Shown piece after piece: positions 26,100-35,350 of a stretch of 41,118 nucleotides of DNA. The position numbers and the translations under genes were made by a program. The notes below the pieces were generated by a model. It did no database searches. It worked only from the letters and a program-made list of their open reading frames with translations, and was not told the origin of the DNA. Where the stretch lies: the NCBI GenBank assembly GCA_013373625.1, contig JABXHM010000044.1, forward strand, positions 1 through 41,118. The letters run 5' to 3'. The stretch's first letter is position 1, and the number at the start of each line of letters is the position of its first letter. The stretch is from Alteromonadaceae bacterium (GTDB lineage: Bacteria > Pseudomonadota > Gammaproteobacteria > Enterobacterales > Alteromonadaceae).

Positions 26100-27371
26100 C
26101 TACAAAAACCATTTCCAGATAATAAATACAATTAAGAAACCAAATAAATACATTAACCCTGCGCGACTTAGCCACAGTAACAAGGGGCCGCCGCGCAGTT
26201 CCTCAGGGATAGTATGACGGTTAACCAGACGGTAATTGAGCCAGGCAAACACAGGGGTCGTCATAAAAGCCAGTGTCATGGCAAAACCCAACATAGCCAG
26301 CAACGCCGCTTTAAAAAACAATACCATGGCAAAACTGGCTATAGCCACCATAACGAGCCATGTTGCAAAAACGCTGTCAGGAATATCCTGTTTACCTTTG
26401 AGCAGGATATAACACTCTGCCAGTGCTCTGGAATAGCCGTCGTAAACGGTCAGCGCTGAACCAAAAATACACAGAAAAGCTATAATGGCAATTAAGTAGC
26501 GAGACCAGTCACCAATTGTTGAGGCGTATAACTCAACCAGTTGATGTGAAAAACCAATGCCACCCGACGCCAACTCGTGTTCGCTGCCATGTAGCACCAG
26601 GCTGCCCAGCGACAAAAACAATAGCGCCAGTAGCAATGTCACAATGTAACCTAAGTTAAAGTCAAACAGGGCTGACCTGGGCGTAACGGATTGTTCATTG
26701 CATTGTTGTTTCAGCCATAACGAGGTAATACCCGAAATTTCAATAGGCGCAGGCATCCACCCCATAGTGACTACCAGAAAACCAATTGATGCGAGAGTCC
26801 ATGGCGAAGGTGAAGTAAATGTATCGGGCGCTACCGGGCCTTGTTGCCAGGCAATAATTGCGGCAGAGAGGGTGGCTATGACCAGTGCAATCATAATGAT
26901 CTTGGCGACATTATTGAGTGCATGATAATGGCCGGCTATGAGGATCGTTAAAATAAAAATCAGTAACAAACCAGCCAACCAGGGCAGGGCAATATCAAAG
27001 GGCACAAAGTAGCCCAGCAAGCTGGCAGCAAACAGCAATAGCGCGGCAGCGTTCACAAACGATGAAATACCATTGAGTGCAAAACTCATTAGCAGGTAGG
27101 GCTTGCCCATTTCCAGATAGCCCTGTTGCAGGGTTTTGCGGCTACTAATGGTGTAACTTACCCCTGCTCTGAAAAAGGGATATTTAAAAAGATTAACTGC
27201 CAGTATGAGCAACACCAGTTGCCAGCCAAACTGAGCGCCAGCCTGTGTTGAGGCGACCAGATGGCTGCCTCCAATTGCCGCGGTGGCCATCAGCACACCC
27301 GGACCAAGCAATTTAATGAGATTTTGAAGCTTTAAGAACGGGCTGTCAGCGCCATACTGCATGGTGGGCAC
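26100..27371 (-). CDS. Nramp-like membrane transporter lacking canonical metal-binding motif
   Basis: This 423-aa protein has eleven or so membrane helices and aligns with Nramp/MntH: LLGPGVLMATAAIGGSHLVASTQAGAQFGW in TM1 and GWMPAPIEI in TM6. The TM1 metal motif DPGN is GGSH here (34-37), and MPH of TM6 is MPA (206-208). Metal transport as in MntH is therefore doubtful, and the substrate is unknown. A GTG at 27371 with AAAGGA upstream and an ATG at 27362 with AAGG are both possible starts. The nucleosidase begins 31 bases downstream on the same strand, so the two may be coexpressed. No Mur or MntR site is evident upstream. Confidence 0.85.
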   Translation of the reverse strand: MPTMQYGADSPFLKLQNLIKLLGPGVLMATAAIGGSHLVASTQAGAQFGWQLVLLILAVNLFKYPFFRAGVSYTISSRKTLQQGYLEMGKPYLLMSFALNGISSFVNAAALLLFAASLLGYFVPFDIALPWLAGLLLIFILTILIAGHYHALNNVAKIIMIALVIATLSAAIIAWQQGPVAPDTFTSPSPWTLASIGFLVVTMGWMPAPIEISGITSLWLKQQCNEQSVTPRSALFDFNLGYIVTLLLALLFLSLGSLVLHGSEHELASGGIGFSHQLVELYASTIGDWSRYLIAIIAFLCIFGSALTVYDGYSRALAECYILLKGKQDIPDSVFATWLVMVAIASFAMVLFFKAALLAMLGFAMTLAFMTTPVFAWLNYRLVNRHTIPEELRGGPLLLWLSRAGLMYLFGFLIVFIIWKWFL

Positions 27372-27541
27372 CTTGAATTCCTTTTGCGTCGGGATAATGA
27401 ATTATGTTCAGCCAGTGTAAACTAAAACTTCGACTACTTTGAGAGGAATTTAACGCTTTGATTGTGTTTTACGGCGAAAAGACAGGGGGTTTATGCTGTT
27501 AAAATTAAAATATTAGGATAGTAGTCCTCTTCTGCTGGTAT

Positions 27542-27567
27542 AAAAAGCGGCGCTTCAGCGCCGCTTT
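27542..27567 (-). terminator. Intrinsic terminator of ibpA
   Basis: AAAGCGGCGC (27544-27553), loop TTCA and GCGCCGCTTT (27558-27567) form a 10-bp stem. On the minus strand it ends in a T run. It lies 37 bases after the ibpA stop. The rest of the gap to the Nramp gene (27372-27541) holds nothing I recognise. Confidence 0.9.
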
Positions 27568-27603
27568 AAACTGGTATATTGAACTCCCGTCAACACGGAA
27601 GTA

Positions 27604-28074
27604 TTAGTGTTTACTTTCCAGTAACCGTGCGCCAATTTCTATTTGGCGTGGCTTTTTCTCTTCTGGAATTTCGCGTTCCAGACTAATATTGAGCAAGCCG
27701 TGCTCTAAGGCTGCGCCGGTTACTTTTACATGGTCGCCAAGCTGAAATTTACGCTCGAAACTACGTTCAGAGATGCCTTTGTGTAAAAACTTGCGCTGTG
27801 CAGTTTGTTCGGCTTTCGCATTGTCTGAGTCAGCCTCCGTGTTGCCTTTCGCTGCCACTACCAGCGTGTTTTCTACCACCTCGATAGTCACATCGTCTTT
27901 ACTGAAACCAGCAATGGCCATGGTAATTAAATATTGGTCTTCACCGAGCAGTTCGATGTTGTACGGTGGGTAAGTCACTTGTTCACTGTTTTGAGATGCT
28001 GAGTCCAGCTTGGATGCCAGACGGTCAAAACCAATAAATGAACGGTATAGTGGAGATAGATCGATAGTACGCAT
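27604..28074 (-). CDS. ibpA: Small heat shock protein IbpA/Hsp20
   Basis: This 156-aa cytosolic holdase keeps aggregating proteins refoldable. It opens MRTIDLSPLYRSFIGFDRL, nearly identical in pattern to E. coli IbpA. The alpha-crystallin domain (YPPYNIELLGEDQYLITMAIAGF to FERKFQLGDHVKVTGA) is followed by the dimer strand and the C-terminal IEIGARL with an IxI-like element. The start at MRTID has GAGGA 7 bases upstream, and a longer frame begins before the ribosome-binding site. A sigma-32-type promoter and a ROSE-like leader precede it. A terminator follows. Confidence 0.95.
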   Translation of the reverse strand: MRTIDLSPLYRSFIGFDRLASKLDSASQNSEQVTYPPYNIELLGEDQYLITMAIAGFSKDDVTIEVVENTLVVAAKGNTEADSDNAKAEQTAQRKFLHKGISERSFERKFQLGDHVKVTGAALEHGLLNISLEREIPEEKKPRQIEIGARLLESKH

Positions 28075-28081
28075 AGTCATA

Positions 28082-28098
28082 TCCTCGCAATTAAGCAA
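28082..28098 (-). promoter_or_regulatory. ROSE-like RNA thermometer element of ibpA
   Basis: On the minus strand TTGCT (28098-28094) lies 8 bases before GAGGA, the ribosome-binding site (28082-28086). The UUGCU/AGGA pairing with a G-G mismatch is the hallmark of ROSE thermometers in the leaders of small heat-shock genes. The predicted leader is about 100 bases long. I judged this by eye without folding. Confidence 0.42.
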
Positions 28099-28176
28099 TA
28101 TGTATTTAAGTTAAGAACCATCCCGCTTGGCGGCGATGATTATGTCGGCCTTACCATTAAGCCCCGACACTTAAAG

Positions 28177-28204
28177 AGATAGGTACTGCTATGAATTTTT
28201 CAAG
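28177..28204 (-). promoter_or_regulatory. Sigma-32-type heat-shock promoter of ibpA
   Basis: The minus strand has CTTGAAA (28204-28198), a perfect match to the sigma-32 -35 element. After 13 bases ACCTATCT (28184-28177) resembles the CCCCATNT -10. Transcription would start near 28170. Confidence 0.65.
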
Positions 28205-28214
28205 CAACAAATAT

Positions 28215-28245
28215 AAAAAAATCCCGGCATTATTACCGGGATTTT
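28215..28245 (-). terminator. Intrinsic terminator of the amidohydrolase gene
   Basis: AAAATCCCGG (28218-28227) pairs with CCGGGATTTT (28236-28245) around the loop CATTATTA. On the minus strand the stem runs into seven T. It lies 26 bases after the amidohydrolase stop and just upstream of the ibpA promoter. Confidence 0.88.
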
Positions 28246-28270
28246 AAAAATACATTTAATTTTCAGTTGT

Positions 28271-29545
28271 TTACATTGCAACGGATTTTACGATATAACC
28301 ATCTTTAACCACCAGGCCTACGTTTTCCAATAGCGAGATATCCTCTAACGGGTTGCCTTGTACGCCAACGATATCGGCCATTTTCCCGGCTTTAATACTG
28401 CCCAGTTTTTCCTGTTGTTTTAGCAATGTGGCAGGTTCAATTGTTGCAGCCTGAATAGCTTGCATAGGGGTCATGCCAAAGCGAACCATGCGCGCAAATT
28501 GTTTGCCGTTATCGCCATGGGGATACACGCCGGCATCTGTGCCGAATATAACCTTAACCCCGGCGTCCACCGCCTTTTTAAAACTTTCGCGCTGGCGCTT
28601 ACCAACGATGCGCTCTTTGTTCAGGCTTTCCTCTAAGATCCCGGCTGCTTCGCCCTGGCCTAAAATATACTCGGTGACGTAAATATCCATTGAGAAGTAC
28701 GTGCCGTGTTTCAGCGCCAGCTCAATGCCTTCGTCATCCAGCAGACTGACATGTTCTACTGAATCCACACCTGCTTTAATGGCCGTCTTAATGCCTTGCG
28801 TGCCATGGGCGTGGGTGGCAACGGTTAAACCACGCATGTGGGCTTCATCCACCAGTGCCTGCATTTCTTCAAACGTGTATTGCTGAACACCTACTTTGGT
28901 GCCTTTTGATAACACCCCCCCGGTTCCACAAAACTTAATCACCGTGGCACCATATTTAATATTGCGACGTACTGCTTCGCGAACTGCCCAGGGGCCATCG
29001 GCAACGCCTTCGCTGACACTATGAAATTCATAGGGCAGCAGGTTGTTGTCGCAGTGCCCGCCAGTGACACCCAAAGACGGACCAGAAACAAACATACGCG
29101 GCCCGGCAATATCGCCATCATTAATGGCATCACGCAGGGCAACATCGGCAAAGCCGGGAGCGCCTACATTGCGTACCGTGGTGAATCCTGCCATTAAGGT
29201 TGCTTTCGCATGTTTTACGCCGGTGAGTGTGACCCGCGGTAACGAATCGGCAAGGCCCTGATAACCATGCTTTGTGGCATCAGACGTAAGATGCACATGC
29301 ATGTCCATAAAGCCGGGCATCAAGGTATAGTTACCCAGATTGATTACTTCCGCGTCTGCCGGATAATTCACGGCGTCTTCAGTACCTGCCTGAGAAATCA
29401 TATTGTCGTTAATAACGACGACTGCGTTGTTGACCAGTTTACCTTGTTCTACATCGATCATTCGATCTGCAGTCAGTACGGTAGTTTTACTCAAAACCAC
29501 CGTCGAGCTAAGCATGAGCGTTGCAGCGATTAATACTTTTTTCAT
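28271..29545 (-). CDS. Exported metal-dependent amidohydrolase
   Basis: This 424-aa protein of the amidohydrolase superfamily resembles imidazolonepropionase and Xaa-Pro dipeptidase-like exported members. A signal peptide (MKKVLIAATLMLSSTVVLS) places it in the periplasm. Metal ligands are His83 and His85 (DMHVH), the bridging Lys204 (VIKFCGTGG), His245 or His247 (ATHAHG), His265 (SVEH) and Asp337 (FGTDAG), a complete two-metal site. The likely reaction is hydrolysis of an amide or peptide bond, with the substrate unknown. It stands alone between its own terminator and lnt. Confidence 0.92.
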   Translation of the reverse strand: MKKVLIAATLMLSSTVVLSKTTVLTADRMIDVEQGKLVNNAVVVINDNMISQAGTEDAVNYPADAEVINLGNYTLMPGFMDMHVHLTSDATKHGYQGLADSLPRVTLTGVKHAKATLMAGFTTVRNVGAPGFADVALRDAINDGDIAGPRMFVSGPSLGVTGGHCDNNLLPYEFHSVSEGVADGPWAVREAVRRNIKYGATVIKFCGTGGVLSKGTKVGVQQYTFEEMQALVDEAHMRGLTVATHAHGTQGIKTAIKAGVDSVEHVSLLDDEGIELALKHGTYFSMDIYVTEYILGQGEAAGILEESLNKERIVGKRQRESFKKAVDAGVKVIFGTDAGVYPHGDNGKQFARMVRFGMTPMQAIQAATIEPATLLKQQEKLGSIKAGKMADIVGVQGNPLEDISLLENVGLVVKDGYIVKSVAM

Positions 29546-29631
29546 GAAACACCTGAAGCAATAATTACGTGCTGGTCAATTTATCAGTTGCTTGCTTCAG
29601 GCGATAGCCAAGACGCGATTAACCGGAGGTT

Positions 29632-31158
29632 TTAGTCGTGGAGTGTCTGTTGTACCCGTCTGCGTTGACGAAATAAAATGGCTGGAAGAATGATCAGACA
29701 GGACAAATAGAGTGGCCAGTCACCGGCGTAACGATAAGGTGTTATACCTGTTGTCGTCATCAGTGACGCTGACATGGCTGCGCGCTCAAATTGCGGCAAT
29801 TGCGCCACGAGGTTGCCCTGATAATCAACAAACGCTGAAATACCGTTGTTGGTTGAGCGAATAACCGGTATACCCAGCTCTTTGGCGCGCATACGGGCTA
29901 TTTGTAAGTGCTGTGCCGGGCCATGGGAGCGACCAAACCAGGCGTCGTTACTCACCGTAATGATGAAGTCAGTATCAGCGTATAGGTTTGCCCTGACCTG
30001 GTGTGGAAAGGCGATTTCAAAACAAATTGCCGGGGCTAATTTTACCCCGTTGGCGGTTAAGTTGTGTTGCTGGAAATCACCACGGCTAAATGAAGACATG
30101 GGTAAGTCAAACAATGGCGCCAGTGGGCGCAGCCAGTCTTCAAATGGCACAAATTCGCCGACTGGCAGCAGATGATGTTTGGCATAACGGTTTGCATGAA
30201 AATAATAATAGTGGCCACTATTGTCTTGTGCTTGCTCGTTACCCAGCACAATTAAGTTATTCCAGGCTTCATCACTTTCGAAGTTGTAGTTTACTACGCC
30301 TGTGACAATGGCCGTGTTGTGCTCTGCGGCTTCATTGTCCATGGTACGAATATACTCCTGAGCCAGCACTTCCAGCTTTGGTATGGCTGCCTCTGGCCAG
30401 ATTATGACCTCGTTGTTCCACAATACCTGCGTTAAGTCGCGGTACGTGTTCATCGTTGGCACATCCTGTTCAGGAACCCAGCGCAGGGATTGGGCAATAT
30501 TGCCCTGAGCCATGCCGATTGACACACTGTGATCTTCATCTACCCAGTTGATGTTGTTTAAAAATATGCCGCTTAGGGCGATAAAGGCTGTCGCGCCACC
30601 TGCAGGCAGTAATTTTTTGCTAATGCTTGCCTGTGCCACCAGTACTGCTATGAACATCACTAATACGCTGACGCCGGTTTCGCCGAGTACCGGTATCCAG
30701 CCAGCTAAAGGGCTGTCCAATTGACTATAGCCTAATGATAACCAGGGGAAACCAGTGAGTAACCAACTGCGTAACCATTCGGTAAACAACCAGATTAACG
30801 GTAATGCCAGGGGCCAGTAGGGCCGTTCTATGTAGCGGCGGGTTAGATAAAAACTCAGAGCCGGAAAAAGCGCAAGATAACCGCATAACACAACCATGAG
30901 AAATACTGAGGCAATCAGTGGCAAGCCACCGAAATCAGCAATGCTGACATGCACCCAACTAATACCGGCACCAAACCAGCCGAGTCCAAAGCACCAACCG
31001 AGCCAGAATGCAGATTGCTTTTCAGTGATGACATAAAGCTGCCGCACAGATAAGGCGACAGCAACAGGCGTGATCAGCCAAAGGTTGAAAGGGGCATAGG
31101 CCATCGTTAACGACATGCCGGCAATAAGTACCAGCAAAAAAGGAAGCCACTTTCTCAA
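29632..31158 (-). CDS. lnt: Apolipoprotein N-acyltransferase Lnt
   Basis: Lnt adds the third acyl chain to lipoproteins at the outer face of the inner membrane. The 508-aa protein has N-terminal membrane helices, a periplasmic nitrilase domain with the catalytic triad Glu256 (IIWPEAAIP), Lys328 (RYAKHHLLPVGEF) and Cys379 (APAICFEIAFP), and a C-terminal helix. It starts with TTG, supported by GGAG, 5 bases after corC. Several lipoproteins in this window (M13 peptidase, globin, VWA protein) are its likely substrates. Confidence 0.97.
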   Translation of the reverse strand: MRKWLPFLLVLIAGMSLTMAYAPFNLWLITPVAVALSVRQLYVITEKQSAFWLGWCFGLGWFGAGISWVHVSIADFGGLPLIASVFLMVVLCGYLALFPALSFYLTRRYIERPYWPLALPLIWLFTEWLRSWLLTGFPWLSLGYSQLDSPLAGWIPVLGETGVSVLVMFIAVLVAQASISKKLLPAGGATAFIALSGIFLNNINWVDEDHSVSIGMAQGNIAQSLRWVPEQDVPTMNTYRDLTQVLWNNEVIIWPEAAIPKLEVLAQEYIRTMDNEAAEHNTAIVTGVVNYNFESDEAWNNLIVLGNEQAQDNSGHYYYFHANRYAKHHLLPVGEFVPFEDWLRPLAPLFDLPMSSFSRGDFQQHNLTANGVKLAPAICFEIAFPHQVRANLYADTDFIITVSNDAWFGRSHGPAQHLQIARMRAKELGIPVIRSTNNGISAFVDYQGNLVAQLPQFERAAMSASLMTTTGITPYRYAGDWPLYLSCLIILPAILFRQRRRVQQTLHD

Positions 31159-31163
31159 GCCAT

Positions 31164-32027
31164 TTACTCCAGGTCTGGCAGGGTCACTTTGAGTTGCACT
31201 AACCGGCGTTTGTCTGAGTTAGTGATCTTAAAATGGATATTCTCTATGGTAATTTCGTCATTGGTAGCGGGCATATGGCCAAAGGCTTTTAAGACAATGC
31301 CACCAATGGTATCGGCTTCTTCTTCACTGAATTTCGTTTCGAAGAAACGGTTGAACTCATCTACCGTTACCAGTGCTTTTACCGAATAAGTGTATTTATT
31401 AAGCGGCCGGATGTCATCGGTGCCATCTTCATCAAGGTCGTATTCGTCTTCAATTTCGCCAACGATGAGTTCAAGAATATCTTCAATCGTCACCAGGCCA
31501 GATACACCGCCGTATTCGTCGACCACAATGGCCATGTGGTAACGTTGCTGACGAAACTCTTTAAGCAGTACATCCACCCGTTTACTTTCAGGGACTATCA
31601 CCGCAGGGCGCAGTACATCGCGCAAATGGAACGCCTGGTCCTCGTCGGCGTTGAACACATAACGAAGTAAGTCTTTGGCCAGTAAAATGCCTTCAATATG
31701 GTCTTTGTCTTCATTGATGACGGGAAAGCGCGAGTGAGCGCTGTCGAGCATGACCGGTAAAAACTCTTCAACCGGTTGGTCAATATCTATCGTGACCATT
31801 TGAGCGCGGGGGATCATTATGTCTCTTACCCGCATTTCGTTGACGCCTATAACGCCTTCAATCATTTCTCTGGTTTGTGGGTCAATCAGTTCGCGTTGCT
31901 CTGCTTCTGTGATTACTTCAACCAGTTCTTCTTTACTTTGCGGCTCCCCGGAGAATGACAGCTTGAGTTTATCAAACCAGTTTTTTCCCGAAGAACCGTT
32001 GGTAGAGTGGGGGTTATCGTCGCTCAT
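31164..32027 (-). CDS. corC: CorC/YbeX CBS-domain protein
   Basis: This 287-aa cytosolic protein has two CBS domains ([19 protein letters not shown] and [32 protein letters not shown]) and a C-terminal CorC/HlyC transporter-associated domain. It is linked to magnesium homeostasis and, by its conserved position between ybeY and lnt, to envelope and ribosome functions. No membrane segment is present. It starts 34 bases after the ybeY stop and ends 5 bases before lnt. Confidence 0.95.
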   Translation of the reverse strand: MSDDNPHSTNGSSGKNWFDKLKLSFSGEPQSKEELVEVITEAEQRELIDPQTREMIEGVIGVNEMRVRDIMIPRAQMVTIDIDQPVEEFLPVMLDSAHSRFPVINEDKDHIEGILLAKDLLRYVFNADEDQAFHLRDVLRPAVIVPESKRVDVLLKEFRQQRYHMAIVVDEYGGVSGLVTIEDILELIVGEIEDEYDLDEDGTDDIRPLNKYTYSVKALVTVDEFNRFFETKFSEEEADTIGGIVLKAFGHMPATNDEITIENIHFKITNSDKRRLVQLKVTLPDLE

Positions 32028-32061
32028 AATGTCCGTGTCGTTTTAACGTTACTAGGCAAAG

Positions 32062-32547
32062 TTAATCGTCTTGATAAGGGTCGTCAATGGATAATTTTGC
32101 CAGTAACGCAATTTCAAGCTGCTCCATCTCCGTGGCATCAGCCTCTTCAATGTGATCAAAACCCAGCAAATGCAGGGTGCCGTGGATAATCATATGCGCA
32201 TAATGATGCGCTATGGGTTTATGTTGCTCTTTCGCTTCTTTTACTATTACCGGCACGCAAACCACCAGATCGCCGAGCAAATTAAGTGGTACTTCAGGCG
32301 GGCATTCAAACGGAAAAGACAATACGTTGGTCGGTTTATCCTTACCCCGGTAGTCTCTGTTGAGAGTCTGCGATTCGTTTTCGTCAACAAAGCGTACGGT
32401 AAGCTCTTTATCGTCAATATCAAGTGTTGATAATACCAGCGATGCCCAGGTTGTTACATCACTGGTTGAGGGAATGCTCGCCTGCCACTCATCATTACCT
32501 GTGTAGGCTTGTTGATAATCAACCAGTGCGGTGGCGTTAGCTGTCAC
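32062..32547 (-). CDS. ybeY: Endoribonuclease YbeY
   Basis: YbeY is a zinc endoribonuclease for 16S rRNA 3' maturation and ribosome quality control. The metal site HGTLHLLGFDH gives His122, His126 and His132, and YRGKDKPTNVLSFPFE is the family core. I place the start at GTG 32547, overlapping the end of phoH by 11 bases, which gives 161 aa (E. coli 155). The open frame extends much further upstream but only as an antisense-free overlap with phoH. No strong ribosome-binding site is seen, consistent with coupling. Confidence 0.93.
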   Translation of the reverse strand: MTANATALVDYQQAYTGNDEWQASIPSTSDVTTWASLVLSTLDIDDKELTVRFVDENESQTLNRDYRGKDKPTNVLSFPFECPPEVPLNLLGDLVVCVPVIVKEAKEQHKPIAHHYAHMIIHGTLHLLGFDHIEEADATEMEQLEIALLAKLSIDDPYQDD

Positions 32548-33592
32548 TGTCGTCTGTCTTATCAGCTTGATTTTGCATATCTTTTGCTTCTTTCTTTGCC
32601 AGGCGAATACGCTCTTGCTCGCTGTCGTAGTCTTCATACGCCTGAACAATCCGCGCGACAACAGGATGACGCACGACGTCGCCAGCCGTAAAGAAATTAA
32701 ATGAGATATCGTTAACGCCCTGGAGCACGTCGATGGCATGACGTAAGCCTGAACGGGCGCCTCTGGGTAAATCTACCTGAGTAATATCGCCGGTGATCAC
32801 GGCTTGTGAATTAAAGCCAATCCGGGTGAGGAACATTTTCATCTGTTCAACAGTGGTATTTTGACTTTCATCGAGAATAATAAACGCATCGTTTAAGGTT
32901 CGGCCGCGCATGTAGGCCAACGGTGCCACTTCTATGACGTTGCGTTCCATCAGCTTTTCGACCTTTTCAAAGCCCATCATTTCGAACAGGGCATCGTACA
33001 GCGGGCGCAGGTACGGGTCGACTTTCTGCGACAAATCACCGGGTAGAAAACCGAGTTTTTCGCCTGCTTCAACGGCCGGGCGGGTCAGCAGTATACGACG
33101 TACTTCCTGACGCTCCAACGCATCTACGGCGCATGCCACGGCCAGGTAGGTTTTGCCGGTTCCGGCCGGGCCAATACCAAACGTAATGTCATGATTAACC
33201 ACGTTCGCCACATATTGTGCCTGATGTGGATTCCGCGGCTTAATGACACCACGCTTGGTTTTTATGTTAATTTCTTTGTCGTAGTGACTCGACTCTTCGC
33301 GTTCCAGGCAATTGGCTTCCTGGATGGCCAGGTGCACCTGTTCAGGCGGAAGATCAGGTATCAACCCTTTGATGGGTTGTGTTTCTATGTAAAGCAACTT
33401 GAGTAGTTCGACAGCGCCGTTAGTTTGCTGTGGCGCGCCGACTATTTTGAAGAAATTATTGCGATAGGTGATTTCAACGCCCAGACGTCGTTCAATTTGC
33501 TTGATGTTATCGTCAAACGGTCCACACAAGCTGGATAGCCGTTTATTATCTTCCGGCTCCAGTACCACTTCATTACTTACCAATTTACTCAA
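32537..33592 (-). CDS. ybeZ: PhoH-family ATPase YbeZ
   Basis: This 351-aa protein has an N-terminal KH-like region (SLCGPFDDNIKQIERRLGVE) and a P-loop ATPase domain with Walker A GPAGTGKT (141-148) and Walker B ILDE in FIILDESQNT. It partners with YbeY in ribosome-associated RNA metabolism. The start codon is TTG, supported by alignment of the first residues with E. coli YbeZ, with AGAGG 12 bases before it. It starts 16 bases after miaB. Confidence 0.96.
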   Translation of the reverse strand: MSKLVSNEVVLEPEDNKRLSSLCGPFDDNIKQIERRLGVEITYRNNFFKIVGAPQQTNGAVELLKLLYIETQPIKGLIPDLPPEQVHLAIQEANCLEREESSHYDKEINIKTKRGVIKPRNPHQAQYVANVVNHDITFGIGPAGTGKTYLAVACAVDALERQEVRRILLTRPAVEAGEKLGFLPGDLSQKVDPYLRPLYDALFEMMGFEKVEKLMERNVIEVAPLAYMRGRTLNDAFIILDESQNTTVEQMKMFLTRIGFNSQAVITGDITQVDLPRGARSGLRHAIDVLQGVNDISFNFFTAGDVVRHPVVARIVQAYEDYDSEQERIRLAKKEAKDMQNQADKTDDSDS

Positions 33593-33608
33593 ATTAATTT
33601 ACTGCCTC

Positions 33609-35045
33609 TTATACCGAAGGTTGAAATTGACTTACGCCCAATGCATCGGGTAATTCTGCCTGATGCCGGGCCAAAATACTTTGCGGCGATACGGCTACAC
33701 GCAAGCCCATATCCGCTTCTCTGCGAATCACTTCACCGCGTAGCGAGTTACTGAACACATCAGTGACTTTTACGTCAACAAATTCGCCAATCATGTCAGG
33801 TGTACCCGGGAAATTAACCACACGGTTATTCTCAGTACGCCCCTGTAATTCCATAATGTCTTTCTTGGAGGGTCCTTCAACCAGAATACGCTGCTCAGTA
33901 TCGATCATATTACGGGCAATCCGCAAAGCCTGCTGATTGATCCGCTGTTGTAGTAAATACAAGCGCTGTTTTTTAGTTTCTTCGCTTACATCATCCACTG
34001 CATCGGCCGCGGGCGTACCCGGACGGGCAGAGTAAATGAAACTAAAGCTCAGGTCGTAATCAATGGCCTGAATTAAATCCATCGTCGCTTCAAAATCGGC
34101 GTCAGTTTCACCCGGGAAACCAATAATGAAGTCTGACGACATACTAATGTTAGGCCTTACTTTACGTAATTTGCGGATTTTAGATTTATATTCAAGGGCG
34201 GTATGGCCACGCTTCATTAAATTTAAAATACGATCAGAGCCGCTTTGTACTGGTAAATGCAGATGGTCAACTAACTCAGGTACGGTTTCGTATACGGCAA
34301 TAATGTCGTCAGTAAATTCTACCGGGTGCGATGTGGTGTAACGAATGCGGTCAATGCCGTCAATGGCTGCGACTAACTCAAGCAATTCGGCAAAGCGACA
34401 AATACTGCCATCGTGATGCTCGCCACGGAACGCGTTAACGTTCTGGCCGAGCAGGTTGACTTCACGCACACCTTGCTCTGCTAACTGGGCAATTTCCAGC
34501 AGGACGTCATCCACCGGTCGGCTCACCTCTTCGCCGCGGGTGTAGGGCACCACACAGAAACTGCAGTACTTTGAACAGCCTTCCATAATCGAGACAAAGG
34601 CCGTAGGGCCTTCAGCGCGTGGTTCTGGCATGCGGTCAAATTTTTCGATTTCCGGAAAGCTCACGTCGACTACTGAGCTTACGCCACTGTGGATCTGATT
34701 GATCATTTCTGGCAGGCGGTGCAGCGTTTGCGGGCCAAAAATCAAATCAACAAAGGGCGCGCGCTGACGAATATGATCACCTTCCTGAGAAGCCACACAA
34801 CCGCCAACCCCGATAATTAAATCCGGATTGGTTTTTTTCAGGTTTTTCCAGCGACCGAGTTGGTGAAACACTTTTTCCTGCGCTTTTTCGCGGATAGAAC
34901 AGGTATTGAGCAAAATAACATCGGCTTGCTCAGCTTCTTCAGCCAGAGAATACCCATGGGTCGAGTCGAGCAGGTCGGCCATTTTTTCCGAATCATACTC
35001 GTTCATCTGGCAACCCCAGGTTTTGATGTACAGCTTTTTACTCAT
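33609..35045 (-). CDS. miaB: tRNA-2-methylthio-N6-isopentenyladenosine-37 synthase MiaB
   Basis: MiaB is a radical-SAM methylthiotransferase that adds SCH3 to i6A37 of tRNAs. The 478-aa protein has the auxiliary cluster ligands Cys12 (TWGCQMN), Cys49 (NTCSIRE) and Cys83 (GGCVA), and the radical-SAM cluster CxxxCxxC at Cys157, Cys161 and Cys164. A C-terminal TRAM domain ([24 protein letters not shown]) is complete. It heads the miaB–ybeZ–ybeY–corC–lnt cluster. Confidence 0.98.
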   Translation of the reverse strand: MSKKLYIKTWGCQMNEYDSEKMADLLDSTHGYSLAEEAEQADVILLNTCSIREKAQEKVFHQLGRWKNLKKTNPDLIIGVGGCVASQEGDHIRQRAPFVDLIFGPQTLHRLPEMINQIHSGVSSVVDVSFPEIEKFDRMPEPRAEGPTAFVSIMEGCSKYCSFCVVPYTRGEEVSRPVDDVLLEIAQLAEQGVREVNLLGQNVNAFRGEHHDGSICRFAELLELVAAIDGIDRIRYTTSHPVEFTDDIIAVYETVPELVDHLHLPVQSGSDRILNLMKRGHTALEYKSKIRKLRKVRPNISMSSDFIIGFPGETDADFEATMDLIQAIDYDLSFSFIYSARPGTPAADAVDDVSEETKKQRLYLLQQRINQQALRIARNMIDTEQRILVEGPSKKDIMELQGRTENNRVVNFPGTPDMIGEFVDVKVTDVFSNSLRGEVIRREADMGLRVAVSPQSILARHQAELPDALGVSQFQPSV

Positions 35046-35350
35046 AACAATTCAATAATCACTTGTTGGGCCGGCGCGGCGCGAGTTAATAACCATAATC
35101 TCGCATCAATTTGGCGTGTCGCCATTCGTGGCGCCTGGCGGTTCTGGTCAAAATAGCCGCGTATTTTAACTGTTATGCGCGGCGATCGCCAGCTTTGCAG
35201 GGGGGTAGTCGTGCGTTTTTAACGACTTTTTCGATCTGGACTGAGGCAACAATACGTAACAGCCTATACCTGCTCGTTTATTGCAAAACGAACACGTTGC
35301 TATACAGCGAAGTTCGGGCATAATCGTCAGGCAGTTAAAAGGGAAAACAA
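35046..35350. other. Divergent intergenic region miaB/ubiF
   Basis: These 305 bases separate the divergent miaB and ubiF. I see no gene or RNA here. Weak promoter elements for ubiF are listed separately. The miaB side shows no convincing -35/-10 pair, and a GGCGATCGCC palindrome lies near 35181. Confidence 0.6.
35297..35324 (+). promoter_or_regulatory. Possible promoter of ubiF
   Basis: TTGCTA (35297-35302) and CATAAT (35319-35324) are separated by 16 bases, four and five of six consensus matches. The predicted start is about 20 bases before the ubiF ribosome-binding site AAGGGA. Confidence 0.4.

Noticed and set aside
32548..32739. Upstream extension of the ybeY frame.
   Set aside because: It lies wholly inside ybeZ and has no similarity to YbeY; the family start is at GTG 32547.
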